Shown: positions 12,650-22,779, numbered from the stretch's first letter. The stretch is 51,735 bases of DNA from Bacillota bacterium (GCA_009779975.1 WRAY01000016.1:1-51735), one strand, 5' to 3'. Notes: a model not told the origin generated them from the letters alone. Numbers and translations are program-made.

Positions 12650-14665
12650 ATGGAAAAAATTGAAAAACAAGCGATAAATGCTATTCGAGTGCTTGGAGCG
12701 GATGCTATTGAGAAAGCAAAGTCAGGACATCCCGGGATGGTTTTGGGGGCAGCACCCATGGTCTACACACTTTTTTCTCGTCACATGAGATGGAATCCAA
12801 AGAACCCGAACTTTGCCGGAAGAGACAGATTTGTTTTGTCTGCCGGACATGGCTCGATGCTGTTATATTCTTCATATCACTTGTTTAATAATGACCCAAA
12901 AACCGGAGGTTTGACAAGAGAAGATTTGATGTCTTTTCGTCAATTGATGTCAAAAACTCCAGGACATCCTGAAATGGAGAGAACTCCGCATGTTGAAACT
13001 TCAACAGGACCGCTCGGTCAAGGTTTTGCAAATGCAGTCGGTATGGCATTGACTGAAAAACACCTTAGCGGAAAGTTTAATAAAGATGACGCAACTCTTA
13101 TTGACCACAACACATTTGTTTTAGTAGGGGACGGATGCTTGCAAGAGGGAATATCCTATGAGGCGGCATCGCTTGCAGGGCATTGGAAGTTAGGGAAATT
13201 GATTTGCCTATATGACAGCAATAACACCACGATTGAAGGCTCGACTGATTTATCTTTCACTGAGGATATCAAAACTCGCTTTGAATCACAAAACTGGCAA
13301 GTCCTTTCTGTTAAAGACGGCGAAGATATTAATTCGATTGATGCGGCAATCACTCTTGCGAAACAAGAAGCCGAAAAGCCAAGCATTATCATCATAAAAA
13401 CAAAAATAGGCTTTGGCTCATCAAAGGAAAACTCATCTGAATCGCATGGTGCACCGCTTGGAAAAGAGGCTTTGGCAGTTTTGAAGAAAAATCTTGAATG
13501 GAAACACAAAGAATTTGAAGTGCCGCAAGATGTTGCAAAGTTCTATGGTGAAATAACTGCGAATTTGGCAAAACATGAAACTGAGTTTGCAAAAAATCAA
13601 AAGACCTACAAAACAAAATATCCTGTTGAATTTGAAGAATACTCTTCATATCTAAAAGGCAAAATGCCGGATTTGACTGAATTAGACGAAATATTTGAGT
13701 TCTCCAAAAAGTCTGATGCAACAAGAAATATCAGCGGAGTTATCTTAAACAAACTATCAAAGATAGTTCCGAATTTGATGGGGGGAAGTGCGGATTTGGC
13801 GCCGTCTAACAAATCATATTTAGACGACGAAAGTGATTTTTCTTATGAAAACTCAACCGGAAGAAATATTCGTTTTGGAATTCGTGAGCAAGCAATGGGA
13901 GCGATTGTCAATGGTATGGCGCTTCATGGCGGAGTTGTTCCATATGCTTCAACATTCTTTGTTTTTGCAGATTACATAAAACCATCAATAAGAATGAGTG
14001 CTTTAATGGACTTGAATGTTTTTTATGTTTTAACACATGACAGCATTGGAGTGGGAGAAGACGGACCTACTCATCAGCCTGTTGAGCATCTGGTTATGCT
14101 TCGTTCAATTCCTGATTTGAAAGTAATCAGACCATATAACTCAGACGAAATAGCATGTGCCTACATCAGTGCACTTTCGTCAAAAGGTGCAACATGTTTG
14201 GTTCTTTCAAGGCAAAATATCGAAAATTTGTCAAAAGGAAATGACAGATTGAGCGGTCTTTTTGGCGGTTATATTATTGCGGATTGTGAAGGAGAGATTG
14301 ATTTAATCCTAATTGCAACAGGTGCGGAAGTTGAACTTGCCTTAAAATCTAAAATAGAGTTAGAAAAACAAGGCATAAAAACAAGAGTTGTTTCTATGCC
14401 GTGTATAGAGTTATTTGAAGCACAAAATGCAAAATATCGTGAAGAAGTTTTGCCGAGTAATATCCGTGCAAGAATTGCAATTGAGGCTGCTTCATCATTA
14501 ACATGGGGGAAATTCGTTGGTTTAGACGGAGCCTATATCACTATGGACCAATTTGGCTCATCAGCACCTTCGGAAAAACTTTTTGAAATCTATGGTTTTA
14601 ATGTTGACAATGTTGTTGCAACTGCAAAAAAAATGTTGAAGAAACTAAAGTCTGATGTAAAGTAA
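12650..14665 (+). CDS. tkt: Transketolase
   Basis: 671 residues, full length for the family. N-terminal KSGHPGMVLGAAPMVYTLF and the thiamine-diphosphate motif GDGCLQEGISYEAASLAGHWKLGKLICLYDSNN (about 165-195) are diagnostic, with the central pyrimidine-binding domain (GIREQAMGAIVNGMALHGG...FVFADYIKPSIRMSAL) and C-terminal domain present. It moves two-carbon units between sugar phosphates in the non-oxidative pentose phosphate pathway. It is the first host gene right of the phage element, with its own consensus promoter. Its stop overlaps the ATG of hemW by one base. Confidence 0.97.
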   Translation: MEKIEKQAINAIRVLGADAIEKAKSGHPGMVLGAAPMVYTLFSRHMRWNPKNPNFAGRDRFVLSAGHGSMLLYSSYHLFNNDPKTGGLTREDLMSFRQLMSKTPGHPEMERTPHVETSTGPLGQGFANAVGMALTEKHLSGKFNKDDATLIDHNTFVLVGDGCLQEGISYEAASLAGHWKLGKLICLYDSNNTTIEGSTDLSFTEDIKTRFESQNWQVLSVKDGEDINSIDAAITLAKQEAEKPSIIIIKTKIGFGSSKENSSESHGAPLGKEALAVLKKNLEWKHKEFEVPQDVAKFYGEITANLAKHETEFAKNQKTYKTKYPVEFEEYSSYLKGKMPDLTELDEIFEFSKKSDATRNISGVILNKLSKIVPNLMGGSADLAPSNKSYLDDESDFSYENSTGRNIRFGIREQAMGAIVNGMALHGGVVPYASTFFVFADYIKPSIRMSALMDLNVFYVLTHDSIGVGEDGPTHQPVEHLVMLRSIPDLKVIRPYNSDEIACAYISALSSKGATCLVLSRQNIENLSKGNDRLSGLFGGYIIADCEGEIDLILIATGAEVELALKSKIELEKQGIKTRVVSMPCIELFEAQNAKYREEVLPSNIRARIAIEAASSLTWGKFVGLDGAYITMDQFGSSAPSEKLFEIYGFNVDNVVATAKKMLKKLKSDVK

Positions 14666-15774
14666 TGCAAACTAATAAGACAGGATTATATATTCACATT
14701 CCTTTCTGCACTTCAAAATGCGGATACTGTTCGTTTTTTTCAATCATTGGGAGTGATGCAGAGAAAGAAAACTACATTAACGCCATGCTCAAGGAAATTG
14801 AACTTGAGCATGGTGTTTTTAGTGGTTTAGAGATTGACACTATATATTTTGGCGGCGGGACGCCAAGTTGTTTATCTAATGGGTTAATTTCAAAAATACT
14901 AGACAAAGTTGCCAATCGTTGCAAAGTTGATAAAAATTGTGAAATAACGGTTGAAGCAAATCCGGAGAGTTGTGACTATGAGTTTGTTAATGAATGCAAA
15001 AATGCCGGCATTAACAGAATTAGTTTAGGGCTTCAAAGCGATGATGATAAACTTTTAAAAAAAATTGAAAGAGGACACTCATTTAGAGATTTTCAAAACG
15101 CACTTAATATGCTCCTTAAAAACGGAATAACAAACATTAGTGTTGATTTAATATCCGGACTTCCAACTCAATCTCCTGGCAATTTTCAAAAAACTCTCAA
15201 AAATATTTCGTTATTACCCATAAAACATATTTCTTTATATGGGCTAACAATTGACGAAGGAACTTCATTTTATGCTCAAAGTATACAAACTAACCCTGAT
15301 GTTCAAAGAGATATGTATGATATAGCAGTTGATATTTTTGAAACAAATGGTTTTTTTCGTTATGAAGTGTCAAATTTTGCAAAAGACAAATATAAATCTC
15401 GTCACAATTCAAAATATTGGGAGCATTCAAATTATTTAGCACTCGGGATAACAGGCAATTCGTTTTTTGATGATGAACGGAAAAAATGTGTTAGTTCAAT
15501 AAAAGAGTATCTAAACCATGATTTTCGATATGAAAAGAATTTATTAACAAAAAATGACAAAATATTTGAATATATCATGCTTTCACTAAGAACTTCAAAA
15601 GGTATTGATTTGAATCATCTAAAAATTAACTATAATCACAACCTAATTGAAAAAAAAGAGGAGATAATTAAACGATTGATTTCGCAAGGATTGCTCCTTA
15701 AAGATGGTAATTTTTTGAAATGTTCAAAAAATGCTTTTTATGTTCTCAATAGTTTGATTTTGGAACTAGTTTAA
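14665..15774 (+). CDS. hemW: Radical SAM protein HemW (coproporphyrinogen oxidase-like)
   Basis: 369 residues. The N-terminal LYIHIPFCTSKCGYCSFF carries the radical-SAM CxxxCxxC cluster ligands, followed by YFGGGTPSCLS and VEANPES, typical of the HemN/HemW family; length and lack of a HemN-specific N-terminus point to HemW, a heme chaperone. Its ATG overlaps the tkt stop (TAATG), so it is probably translated by coupling, as it has no SD of its own. In Bacillota hemW commonly lies just before hrcA, as here. Confidence 0.88.
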   Translation: MQTNKTGLYIHIPFCTSKCGYCSFFSIIGSDAEKENYINAMLKEIELEHGVFSGLEIDTIYFGGGTPSCLSNGLISKILDKVANRCKVDKNCEITVEANPESCDYEFVNECKNAGINRISLGLQSDDDKLLKKIERGHSFRDFQNALNMLLKNGITNISVDLISGLPTQSPGNFQKTLKNISLLPIKHISLYGLTIDEGTSFYAQSIQTNPDVQRDMYDIAVDIFETNGFFRYEVSNFAKDKYKSRHNSKYWEHSNYLALGITGNSFFDDERKKCVSSIKEYLNHDFRYEKNLLTKNDKIFEYIMLSLRTSKGIDLNHLKINYNHNLIEKKEEIIKRLISQGLLLKDGNFLKCSKNAFYVLNSLILELV

Positions 15775-15811
15775 TATATATTTAATTACACAAAAAATTT
15801 ACAAAAATTTT

Positions 15812-15893
15812 AAAAAATGCATGTTTTTTAGTTGACATGCATTTTTTTAAATGATATTCTATTGCTAGCAGTCTAGGGGGTGAGAGTGCTAGC
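15812..15893 (+). promoter_or_regulatory. hrcA-operon promoter with degenerate CIRCE and a 13-bp inverted repeat
   Basis: TTGACA (15832-15837), 17 bases, TATTCT (15855-15860). The CIRCE-like dyad GCTAGCAGTC (15864-15873) / GAGTGCTAGC (15884-15893) lies over the transcription start. It has one arm mismatch and a 10-base spacer, instead of the canonical 9. A separate perfect dyad AAAAAATGCATGT (15812-15824) / 15835-15847 overlaps the -35 box and ends in T's; it may serve as hemW terminator. Confidence 0.7.
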
Positions 15894-15933
15894 AGACATT
15901 CTTTTGAGACTTTTTGGCAGTGTGTTATGCTCC

Positions 15934-17043
15934 ATGGGTGAAAAGGTGAAACTATCTTCAAGAAAAGAGAAAATTATTCAAGCAATGGTTGAAAGTTTTA
16001 TGGATAAGCCTCAGCCGGTTTCTTCAAGTGAAATTCAGAAAAAACATTTGCCTGCTTTGTCGTCTGCAACAATAAGAAACGAGTTGGCGGCACTTGAAGG
16101 AATGGGTTTTTTGGTTCAGCCTCATGCTTCTGCCGGAAGAGTTCCGACAATTGATGCCTATAAATTTTATGTTGAAAAGTTGATGCCGAGACGAAAGTTA
16201 ACTCGAAGTGAGTTGAAAATTATCAAAAGGCATTTTCAAAGAAAACTATCCGAAATTGACGATGTTTTGAGAAACACTGCAAAAGTTATCAGCGAGATAA
16301 CTAACTTAACATCAATTGCATTTGTTCAATCAGTTGGCGACGCTATTATTGAAAACATAAAAATTGTTCGCCTGACGCCGTTGACCGCACTCGTTATTAT
16401 TGTCACTGACAGGGGAGTTTTAAAAGATGCACAAGCAAGCGTTTCTTCACATCTTAATGATGAATTCCTAAGTGATGCGGCAGATTTTGCAACAGTTGCT
16501 TTCAAAGGTTACACTCTCAATCAAGTTGCAAAAACAAAAAAAGTTATTAAAGAAGTGAAAAAAGAATTTGAGCAAATTTTTGACACTATTTTAAAAATCC
16601 TTAAAAACCATGTTCATGAAAATTCTGCTGAATTTGTTTTGGAAGGGTCATCAAAACTTCTTGAACAGCCCGAATACTCAAATATTGAAAAAGCAAAGGC
16701 AATGCTGGAATTGCTTGACAGCAAAAATGAACTGTTGCCGGTTCTTGCAAACAATGATGACATGAGTTTAAACATTCTTATTTCAAAAGATAACGAACTA
16801 AAACAAGGAATGCCGGAATGTGCAATAATCACTGCTAACTATACTGTCAGAGGCATAAATATCGGAAAAGCAGGAGTTATTGGTCCAATCAGAATGGATT
16901 ATCCAAAAGTTGTCTCAGTTCTTGACCACATAGGAAGAACAATCAATCTTCTTCCGGAGCCCGGGCAAAATGATGATAACATAAAAGAAGTGGATGTTGA
17001 ATACGACATAGAAGAAGACAGCGTTGAAGGAGAAGAGGACTAA
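15934..17043 (+). CDS. hrcA: Heat-inducible transcription repressor HrcA
   Basis: About 369 residues from ATG 15934. The winged-helix N-terminus (SSRKEKIIQAMVESFMDKPQPVSSSEIQKKHLPALSSATIRNELAALEGMGFLVQPHASAGRVPT) is diagnostic, followed by the GAF-like and dimerisation domains (FVQSVGDAIIENIKIVRLTPLTALVIIVTDRG). It represses its own operon by binding CIRCE until GroE is titrated by unfolded protein. The reading frame is open back to GTG 15880, but that would lie inside the operator; ATG 15934 or GTG 15946 are more likely starts, neither with a strong SD. First gene of the hrcA-grpE-dnaK-dnaJ operon. Confidence 0.93.
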   Translation: MGEKVKLSSRKEKIIQAMVESFMDKPQPVSSSEIQKKHLPALSSATIRNELAALEGMGFLVQPHASAGRVPTIDAYKFYVEKLMPRRKLTRSELKIIKRHFQRKLSEIDDVLRNTAKVISEITNLTSIAFVQSVGDAIIENIKIVRLTPLTALVIIVTDRGVLKDAQASVSSHLNDEFLSDAADFATVAFKGYTLNQVAKTKKVIKEVKKEFEQIFDTILKILKNHVHENSAEFVLEGSSKLLEQPEYSNIEKAKAMLELLDSKNELLPVLANNDDMSLNILISKDNELKQGMPECAIITANYTVRGINIGKAGVIGPIRMDYPKVVSVLDHIGRTINLLPEPGQNDDNIKEVDVEYDIEEDSVEGEED

Positions 17044-17102
17044 AACTAAAAAATTAATCAGTATTTCCTAAAAACAAAAAATATACTTAATGGGAGGACG
17101 AG

Positions 17103-17729
17103 ATGTCTGAGCACGAAAAAAAATATTCAACCGGTCATGTTGACAGTCAAAGGATGAGTGCAGGCTTGCCGCCTTTGCAAAAAGACCAAAAAATGTCGGC
17201 GGAGGCTCAAATTATTGCCTCGCTGAAACATGAGAATGTAACTTTAAAAGACAATATTGAGGCATTGAAGCAAGCGGCGGAAGTTTCTCAAATTGCTATT
17301 GAAAAAGAGAAAGCAAGAACAGCGGAAATGTCAAACCTTGCTGCTCGAATGCAAGCGGATTTTGAAAATTATCGCAAGCGGACAAAAGAGGCAGAAAGTC
17401 GTTTAAAAGAGGATGGTATCGTGGAAGTTCTGTCAAGAATTCTTCCGTGTCTGGATACTTTTAAACATGGAATAAAACACATCACTGATGAGACTATAGC
17501 CGATGGTGTAAAAATGATTTATCGCCAATTTAACGAAGTTATCGCCGGTTTTGGAGTGGTGGAAGTGCCGGCACTCGGAGAGCAGTTTGACCCGAACTTA
17601 CATGAGGCTGTCATGCGAGTGAAAGTGAAAGACCCCGAAAATGTCAACATTGTCGTTGAAGTTTTCAAAAAAGGCTATAAACTTGGAGACAGAGTAATAA
17701 GACACTCAGTTGTAAAAGTCGGAATCTAA
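17103..17729 (+). CDS. grpE: GrpE nucleotide exchange factor
   Basis: 208 residues. A disordered N-terminal segment, then a long coiled coil (about 50-100), then the head domain with the family signature MQADFENYRKRTKEAESRLKEDGIVEVLSRILPCLDTF and FGVVEVPALGEQFDPNLHEAVMRV. It releases ADP from DnaK. SD GGGAGG precedes the ATG; an AGTAT...ATACT dyad lies just upstream of it. Part of the CIRCE-controlled operon. Confidence 0.93.
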   Translation: MSEHEKKYSTGHVDSQRMSAGLPPLQKDQKMSAEAQIIASLKHENVTLKDNIEALKQAAEVSQIAIEKEKARTAEMSNLAARMQADFENYRKRTKEAESRLKEDGIVEVLSRILPCLDTFKHGIKHITDETIADGVKMIYRQFNEVIAGFGVVEVPALGEQFDPNLHEAVMRVKVKDPENVNIVVEVFKKGYKLGDRVIRHSVVKVGI

Positions 17730-17806
17730 GAAAAAAAACAGTAGGGATAGTCATTGACCTCCCGAACAATATAAAAAAAATAAAAAAACAAAATTTAAAA
17801 AAACTA

Positions 17807-17826
17807 GTGTTTAAAAACACAGGAGG
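17807..17826 (+). promoter_or_regulatory. Mini-hairpin touching the dnaK Shine-Dalgarno
   Basis: GTGTT-TAAA-AACAC (with an extra T-A pair possible) at 17807-17820 ends exactly where AGGAGG (17821-17826) begins; dnaK starts at 17836. The tig leader has the same TAAA loop with a different stem. A host parallel to the element's leader hairpins. Confidence 0.55.
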
Positions 17827-17835
17827 AATAAAAAA

Positions 17836-19635
17836 ATGGGAAAGATTATTGGAATTGACTTAGGAACTACTAACTCATGCGTTGCCGTTCTGGAGGGCGG
17901 TGAACCTGTTGTTATACCTAATGCAGAAGGTGCAAGAACAACACCATCAGTTGTTGGTTTTGCAAAAGATGGAGAAAGACTTGTCGGGCAAGTTGCAAAA
18001 CGCCAAGCGGTTGCAAACCCTGAGAGAACTATTATATCTATTAAAAGAGATATGGGCTCTGACAGAAAAGTTAAAATTGACAAAAAGAACTACTCGCCGC
18101 AAGAAATTTCAGCGATGGTTTTGGGAAAATTAAAACAAGATGCAGAGGCGTATTTGGGCGAAAAAGTATCAAAAGCAGTCATCACTGTTCCTGCTTATTT
18201 TTCAGATGCTCAGCGCCAAGCAACAAAAGATGCCGGAAGAATTGCAGGACTTGAAGTTATGCGTATTATTAATGAGCCGACAGCGGCGGCTTTGGCATAT
18301 GGTCTTGACAAAGGTCAAACAACAAATCACAAAATCTTCATCTTCGACCTAGGCGGCGGAACATTTGATGTCTCTATTTTGGAAATAGGTGATGGAGTTT
18401 TTGAAGTCGTAGCAACTGCCGGTGACAACAAACTCGGCGGTGATGATTTTGACGAAAAAGTTATCAATCATCTTGTTACTCAATTCAAAAATGATAACGG
18501 TATTGACCTTTCAAAAGATAAAATGGCACTCCAAAGATTGAAAGAAGCGGCAGAAAAAGCAAAAATTGAACTTTCAACACTCCAAAAAACTTCAATCTCA
18601 TTGCCGTTTATCACGAGCGGTTCAGCGGGTCCATTGCATATGGACTATGAATTGACAAGAGCAAAATTTGATGCGTTAACTCAAGATTTAGTTGACAAAA
18701 CAATAAAGTTGACCGAAAGGGCAATGGCGGATGCAAAATTCACGACAAAAGACATCGACAAAGTTATTTTGGTCGGTGGTTCAACAAGAATACCTGCTGT
18801 TGTTGAAGCAGTTAAAAAATTATCAGGAAAAGATCCGTTCAAAGGCATTAATCCGGATGAGTGCGTTGCATTAGGTGCTGCAATTCAAGGCGGTGTTTTG
18901 GGCGGAGAAGTAAAAGATGTTCTTCTTTTAGATGTTACTCCGCTTTCACTTGGAATTGAAACAGTCGGCGGAATTTTCACAAAACTAATCACAAGAAACA
19001 CAACTATTCCAACAAAAAAAGCCCAAGTTTTTTCAACAGCAACAGACGGTCAGCCTAGCGTTGATATTCATGTTTTGCAAGGCGAAAGAGAGATGGCAGC
19101 CTATAACAAAACGCTTGCTCGTTTTGAACTAGGCGGAATTCCTCCTGCGCCAAGAGGCGTTCCTCAAATTGAAGTAACATTTGATATTGATGCAAACGGT
19201 ATTGTTAATGTTTCGGCAAAAGACAAAGGAACAGGAAAAGAACACAGAGTTACTATCACTGCTTCAACTAACTTGACTGAAAAACAAATTCAAGATGCAA
19301 TAAAAGATGCGGAAAATTTTGCCGAAGACGACAAAAAACGCAAAGAAATTGTTGAAACCAAAAACCAAGCGGATATGCTTGCATTCAGCATTGAAAAATT
19401 CTTAAATGAAAATGGTGACTCAATAACTGACGAAGACAAATCACTTCTTAGAATTGAAATTGACAATGTCAAAGCGGCACTAGAGTCTGACGATATTGAA
19501 AAAATCCATGATGCAGTTGACACATTGCAAAAACTATCAAATGGTATTTTCTCAAAGTTGTATCAACAAGGAAACAATGGCGGTATGGGCGGTGAAGAAA
19601 CTTTTGTTGACGCTGAACCGATTGAAGATTTGTAA
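17836..19635 (+). CDS. dnaK: Chaperone DnaK (Hsp70)
   Basis: 599 residues. The ATPase domain begins [51 protein letters not shown] and the [10 protein letters not shown] motif are intact, and the linker [19 protein letters not shown] is followed by substrate-binding and lid domains. The protein is shorter than the E. coli one (638) in the manner usual for Gram-positive DnaK, which lack about 24 residues in the ATPase domain. The C-terminal tail is short and Gly-rich ([20 protein letters not shown]). It works with GrpE and DnaJ encoded on either side. Confidence 0.98.
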   Translation: MGKIIGIDLGTTNSCVAVLEGGEPVVIPNAEGARTTPSVVGFAKDGERLVGQVAKRQAVANPERTIISIKRDMGSDRKVKIDKKNYSPQEISAMVLGKLKQDAEAYLGEKVSKAVITVPAYFSDAQRQATKDAGRIAGLEVMRIINEPTAAALAYGLDKGQTTNHKIFIFDLGGGTFDVSILEIGDGVFEVVATAGDNKLGGDDFDEKVINHLVTQFKNDNGIDLSKDKMALQRLKEAAEKAKIELSTLQKTSISLPFITSGSAGPLHMDYELTRAKFDALTQDLVDKTIKLTERAMADAKFTTKDIDKVILVGGSTRIPAVVEAVKKLSGKDPFKGINPDECVALGAAIQGGVLGGEVKDVLLLDVTPLSLGIETVGGIFTKLITRNTTIPTKKAQVFSTATDGQPSVDIHVLQGEREMAAYNKTLARFELGGIPPAPRGVPQIEVTFDIDANGIVNVSAKDKGTGKEHRVTITASTNLTEKQIQDAIKDAENFAEDDKKRKEIVETKNQADMLAFSIEKFLNENGDSITDEDKSLLRIEIDNVKAALESDDIEKIHDAVDTLQKLSNGIFSKLYQQGNNGGMGGEETFVDAEPIEDL

Positions 19636-19650
19636 GAATATTATGTGGGG

Positions 19651-19673
19651 AGGACGGCAAAAGAAGCCGTCCT
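19651..19673 (+). promoter_or_regulatory. Strong hairpin between dnaK and dnaJ
   Basis: AGGACGGC (19651-19658) pairs perfectly with GCCGTCCT (19666-19673) around AAAAGAA; no T run follows. As an intercistronic stem it may stabilise the dnaK message or lower dnaJ expression. A second stem GATTGA/TCAATC (19687-19706) precedes the dnaJ SD. Confidence 0.5.
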
Positions 19674-19730
19674 ATCCAACCGCATAGATTGAGTATATAA
19701 TCAATCATATCATAAGGAAACGATATATAT

Positions 19731-20879
19731 ATGAGCAAAACGCATTACGACACATTAGGCATAAAAAAAGGCGCATCAGAAGACGAGATTCGCAATGCTT
19801 ATCGCTCGCTCGCAAAAAAATATCACCCGGACTTAAATCAAGGAAACGAGGCTGCAGCCAACAAATTTAAAGAGGTTAATGAGGCTTATGAAACACTGAG
19901 CGACCCTCAAAAAAAGGCGGCATACGACAGAGAGGGACAAGGCGGTTTTTCCTCCTTCAAACAAGGTGCAGGTTTTGGCGGGTCTGGCGGTGCAGGCGGA
20001 TTTTCTAACTTTGGTGATTTTGCCAAAGCGGGCGGTGCAGGCGGTTCTATCTTTGATGACTTTGTCAATATGTTTCAGGGCGGAGCGCAAGATGTCAGGG
20101 ACTCAAAACGAAGCGCTGCAGATATTACTCTAAATGTGACACTAACATTTGAAGAGGCTGCTTTTGGTGTGCAAAAAGAAATCGCTGTTAACAGATTTGA
20201 GTCGTGTTCAAGTTGTAAAGGAACCGGAGCAAAGGGCGGAACTCAATATTCAAAATGTAATAACTGCGGTGGAACAGGAAGTGTCAGATATGCCCAAGAA
20301 ACACCGTTCGGAAGGGTTGTTTCAATGAAAGCGTGTGCGCCGTGTTCAGGGTCTGGAAAAATAATAAAAGACCCATGTGCTGCATGTTCAGGAAAAGGAC
20401 TCGTTCGCAAAAATGTCAACTTGAGAATAACTTTTCCTCAGGGCATTGAGCATGGTCAAATAATGACGGTTGCAGGCGAGGGGGAGCGCCCTCGTGTTGC
20501 AGGCGGAAAAAACGGAAATCTTCTCTTAATGATAAATGTCATGACTCACAAGTTGTTCAGAAGAAAAGGTATGGACCTTATCGTCGAAGTTCCTGTCACA
20601 TTTACTCAAGCAATGCTTGGGGCAAAAATTCAAATTCCTATGCTAAAAGGAACAAAACTTGCTTTTCCGCTTCCCGAAGGAACTCAAAACGGAACAATTT
20701 TAAAACTCAAAGGGCAAGGCATTGAACACGGAAAGAGAGGGATAACAGGAGACCTTTTGGTGACAATAGAGATTGAAACTCCAAAAAATCTAACAAAAGA
20801 GCAAAAAAATATGTTAAAAGAACTGGACGGTCTTTTGACTGAAAGTAACTACGATAAGATTGCAAAATTTAATAAATAA
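19731..20879 (+). CDS. dnaJ: Chaperone DnaJ (Hsp40)
   Basis: 382 residues. The J domain has the HPD motif ([10 protein letters not shown]), then a Gly/Phe-rich linker (about 75-125), then four CxxCxGxG zinc-finger repeats ([42 protein letters not shown]), then the C-terminal substrate-binding domain. It stimulates DnaK ATPase. AAGGA lies 12 bases before the ATG. Last gene of the heat-shock operon, closed by a terminator. Confidence 0.96.
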   Translation: MSKTHYDTLGIKKGASEDEIRNAYRSLAKKYHPDLNQGNEAAANKFKEVNEAYETLSDPQKKAAYDREGQGGFSSFKQGAGFGGSGGAGGFSNFGDFAKAGGAGGSIFDDFVNMFQGGAQDVRDSKRSAADITLNVTLTFEEAAFGVQKEIAVNRFESCSSCKGTGAKGGTQYSKCNNCGGTGSVRYAQETPFGRVVSMKACAPCSGSGKIIKDPCAACSGKGLVRKNVNLRITFPQGIEHGQIMTVAGEGERPRVAGGKNGNLLLMINVMTHKLFRRKGMDLIVEVPVTFTQAMLGAKIQIPMLKGTKLAFPLPEGTQNGTILKLKGQGIEHGKRGITGDLLVTIEIETPKNLTKEQKNMLKELDGLLTESNYDKIAKFNK

Positions 20880-20890
20880 TAAATAAAAAT

Positions 20891-20926
20891 GGGTTATTCT
20901 ACAAATCAGTGAGATAGCCCTTTTTT
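20891..20926 (+). terminator. Terminator after dnaJ
   Basis: GGGTTAT (20891-20897) pairs with ATAGCCC (20914-20920), followed directly by TTTTTT. It ends the hrcA-dnaJ transcript 12 bases after the dnaJ stop. Confidence 0.75.
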
Positions 20927-20969
20927 GTGAAGTATGTGACGCATACTATTTAAATAATCAATAATTTTT

Positions 20970-21899
20970 ATGTTATTCAAAGAGATAAGCATCAGCACAA
21001 CAAGTGAGTTTAGCGAGATAGTCGCATTTGTTTTAGGTGAATTGGGAAGCCAAGGCACTTCAATTTTTGATGCAAAAGAAATAAAAAAAACATTAGAAGA
21101 AACATATTGGGATTATGTTGACGATGGAGTGATAGTTAATGATATTGAGGTTGTGGTAAAAGGTTTCTTTGATGATGGTTTTGATGAGAACATTGTTAAA
21201 GAGGAATTGGAGGTTTATGTAAAAATGTCGGAGTGTGAAACCGGAAATTTGAATTTAATAACAAAAGTAATAGATTCAAAAGACTGGGAAAGGGCTCACT
21301 TAAAATACTTCAAAGTAAAACAGATTAAGGATATGTTTATAGTTCCGACATGGGATAAGGAAGAGTGGAAAAAAAAGAGCGAAAACATTAAAAAAACGCT
21401 TTATATAGACCCTGGTTTAGCGTTTGGAACAGGGCTTCATGAGACAACTTCAATGTGTATTGAGCATGTTCAGCAAGTTGAGTTAAAAAACAAAAGGGTT
21501 GTTGATGTTGGGTGCGGAAGCGGAATACTCGGGCTTGCATCACTAAGACTTGGGGCAAAAGATTGTTTGTTTCTGGACATAGATGAAAACGCAATTATCG
21601 CAGTGCATCAAAACGCAAAAACAAATAACCTTGCAAACTTTGAAGCAAAAAACAATAGTCTGCTTGAGGGTGTTGAAAATAAGTTTGATATTGTTTTGGC
21701 AAATTTAACTGCTGATTTGTTGTTGAAATTAGTGAAGTATGTCACGCATAACATGCGAAATGACGGAAAAATTATTATTAGCGGCATTATTGATGACAGA
21801 GTTCAAGAGGTAAAAAAAGAGTATTTAAAACATTTCAAACTAATCAAGGAGAAAGAAGAAAATGGTTGGTTCAGTGCAATATTCAAAAAACAAGTTTAA
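20970..21899 (+). CDS. prmA: Ribosomal protein L11 methyltransferase
   Basis: 309 residues. An N-terminal L11-recognition domain is followed by the SAM-binding core: DPGLAFGTGLHETTSMCIE, then motif I VVDVGCGSGILGLASLRLG and motif IV VLANLTADLL, all typical of PrmA. It trimethylates ribosomal protein L11. No SD is visible before ATG 20970; an AGTATG...CATACT hairpin lies about 20 bases upstream. It overlaps rsmE by 38 bases, so the two are co-transcribed. Confidence 0.92.
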   Translation: MLFKEISISTTSEFSEIVAFVLGELGSQGTSIFDAKEIKKTLEETYWDYVDDGVIVNDIEVVVKGFFDDGFDENIVKEELEVYVKMSECETGNLNLITKVIDSKDWERAHLKYFKVKQIKDMFIVPTWDKEEWKKKSENIKKTLYIDPGLAFGTGLHETTSMCIEHVQQVELKNKRVVDVGCGSGILGLASLRLGAKDCLFLDIDENAIIAVHQNAKTNNLANFEAKNNSLLEGVENKFDIVLANLTADLLLKLVKYVTHNMRNDGKIIISGIIDDRVQEVKKEYLKHFKLIKEKEENGWFSAIFKKQV

Positions 21900-22626
21900 A
21901 AATATTGATAAAAGCCTAAGGCGATTTTTTGTTGATAAGATTGAAAACAGGGTGGTGCTAGACGGCGAAAATCATCATCATTTGGCAAATGTGCTGAGAC
22001 TAAAGGTTGGTGATGAGATTATCCTTTGTCCTAACGATGGGTTTGATTATCACTTTTTAATAACGAGCATCAAAAAAAATGAGAGTGATGCAAAGTTAAT
22101 TAGGCAAGAAAAAAATTTGTCAACAAGCGACATAGAGATAACTTTGTATTTTGCATCGTTAAAGGGTGATAACTCTGAACTGGTTGTTCAAAAAGCGGTT
22201 GAGTTGGGTGTGAAAAATATAATAGTTTTTACATCACAATTCACAAACAATAAGAACATTAATCTTGCCAGACTCAATAAAATAAGCGAGAATGCCTCAA
22301 AGCAGAGTGGCAGAGCAAATCTTGTCAAGGTTGAATTTCTATTATTTGAAGAGGTTTTAAAGAGGTTGCCGACTCATAGCGAACACTTTTTCTTTTATGA
22401 AAAGGAAAAAATTCACAATATTCGCTCACATATTTCAGAAAAAGGGTTATATAAAAATTCATCAATAATAGTCGGAAGTGAGGGTGGATTTTCAGAAGAC
22501 GAGGTTGGAGAGATTGAGAAGTTAAAAATAAAACCGTTATCACTGGGAAAATTAATACTGCGGGCGGAAACAGCGTCTATTGCCGCACTTTCAATTGTTA
22601 TGCATGAACTGGGGCATCTTGAATGA
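21862..22626 (+). CDS. rsmE: 16S rRNA m3U1498 methyltransferase RsmE
   Basis: 254 residues. An N-terminal PUA-like domain (RRFFVDKIENRVVLDGENHHHLANVLRLKVGDEIILCPNDG) is followed by the SPOUT-fold methyltransferase with IIVGSEGGFSEDEVGEIEKL and LSLGKLILRAETASIAALSI, the knotted SAM site. The start at 21862 is supported by AAGGAG ten bases upstream even though it lies inside prmA; it adds about 15 residues before the usual N-terminus. Confidence 0.92.
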   Translation: MVGSVQYSKNKFKNIDKSLRRFFVDKIENRVVLDGENHHHLANVLRLKVGDEIILCPNDGFDYHFLITSIKKNESDAKLIRQEKNLSTSDIEITLYFASLKGDNSELVVQKAVELGVKNIIVFTSQFTNNKNINLARLNKISENASKQSGRANLVKVEFLLFEEVLKRLPTHSEHFFFYEKEKIHNIRSHISEKGLYKNSSIIVGSEGGFSEDEVGEIEKLKIKPLSLGKLILRAETASIAALSIVMHELGHLE

Positions 22627-22709
22627 GTGTTTGAATAATTGAAAATAAAAGGTAATAAACCGCAGGGTGAGCCCTGCACCCGAAATGCCTTCGACCGTTT
22701 CCTTCCGAC

Positions 22710-22779
22710 GCAAGCGTCGGGGTTTTATACCTTTTGAGGTTGTCGCAAACCAACCTTTGGTTTGCTTCTATTATAAAAA
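22710..22779 (+). repeat. Intergenic palindromic repeat, family A copy 1
   Basis: About 70 bases between rsmE and mtaB share a consensus with 32191-32275: GCAAGCGTCGRGGTTTTA, then ACCTTT, GAGGTT, GTCGCAAAYCAACC, TTGCTYCTATTATAAAAA. Internal dyads GACGC/GCGTC and GGTTTG/CAAACC give it a folded form. A further GCAGGG-TGAG-CCCTGC hairpin stands just before it (about 22662-22677). Confidence 0.6.

Noticed and set aside
15880-15933. Upstream GTG start for hrcA
   Set aside because: It would place the start codon inside the CIRCE-like operator and has no SD.
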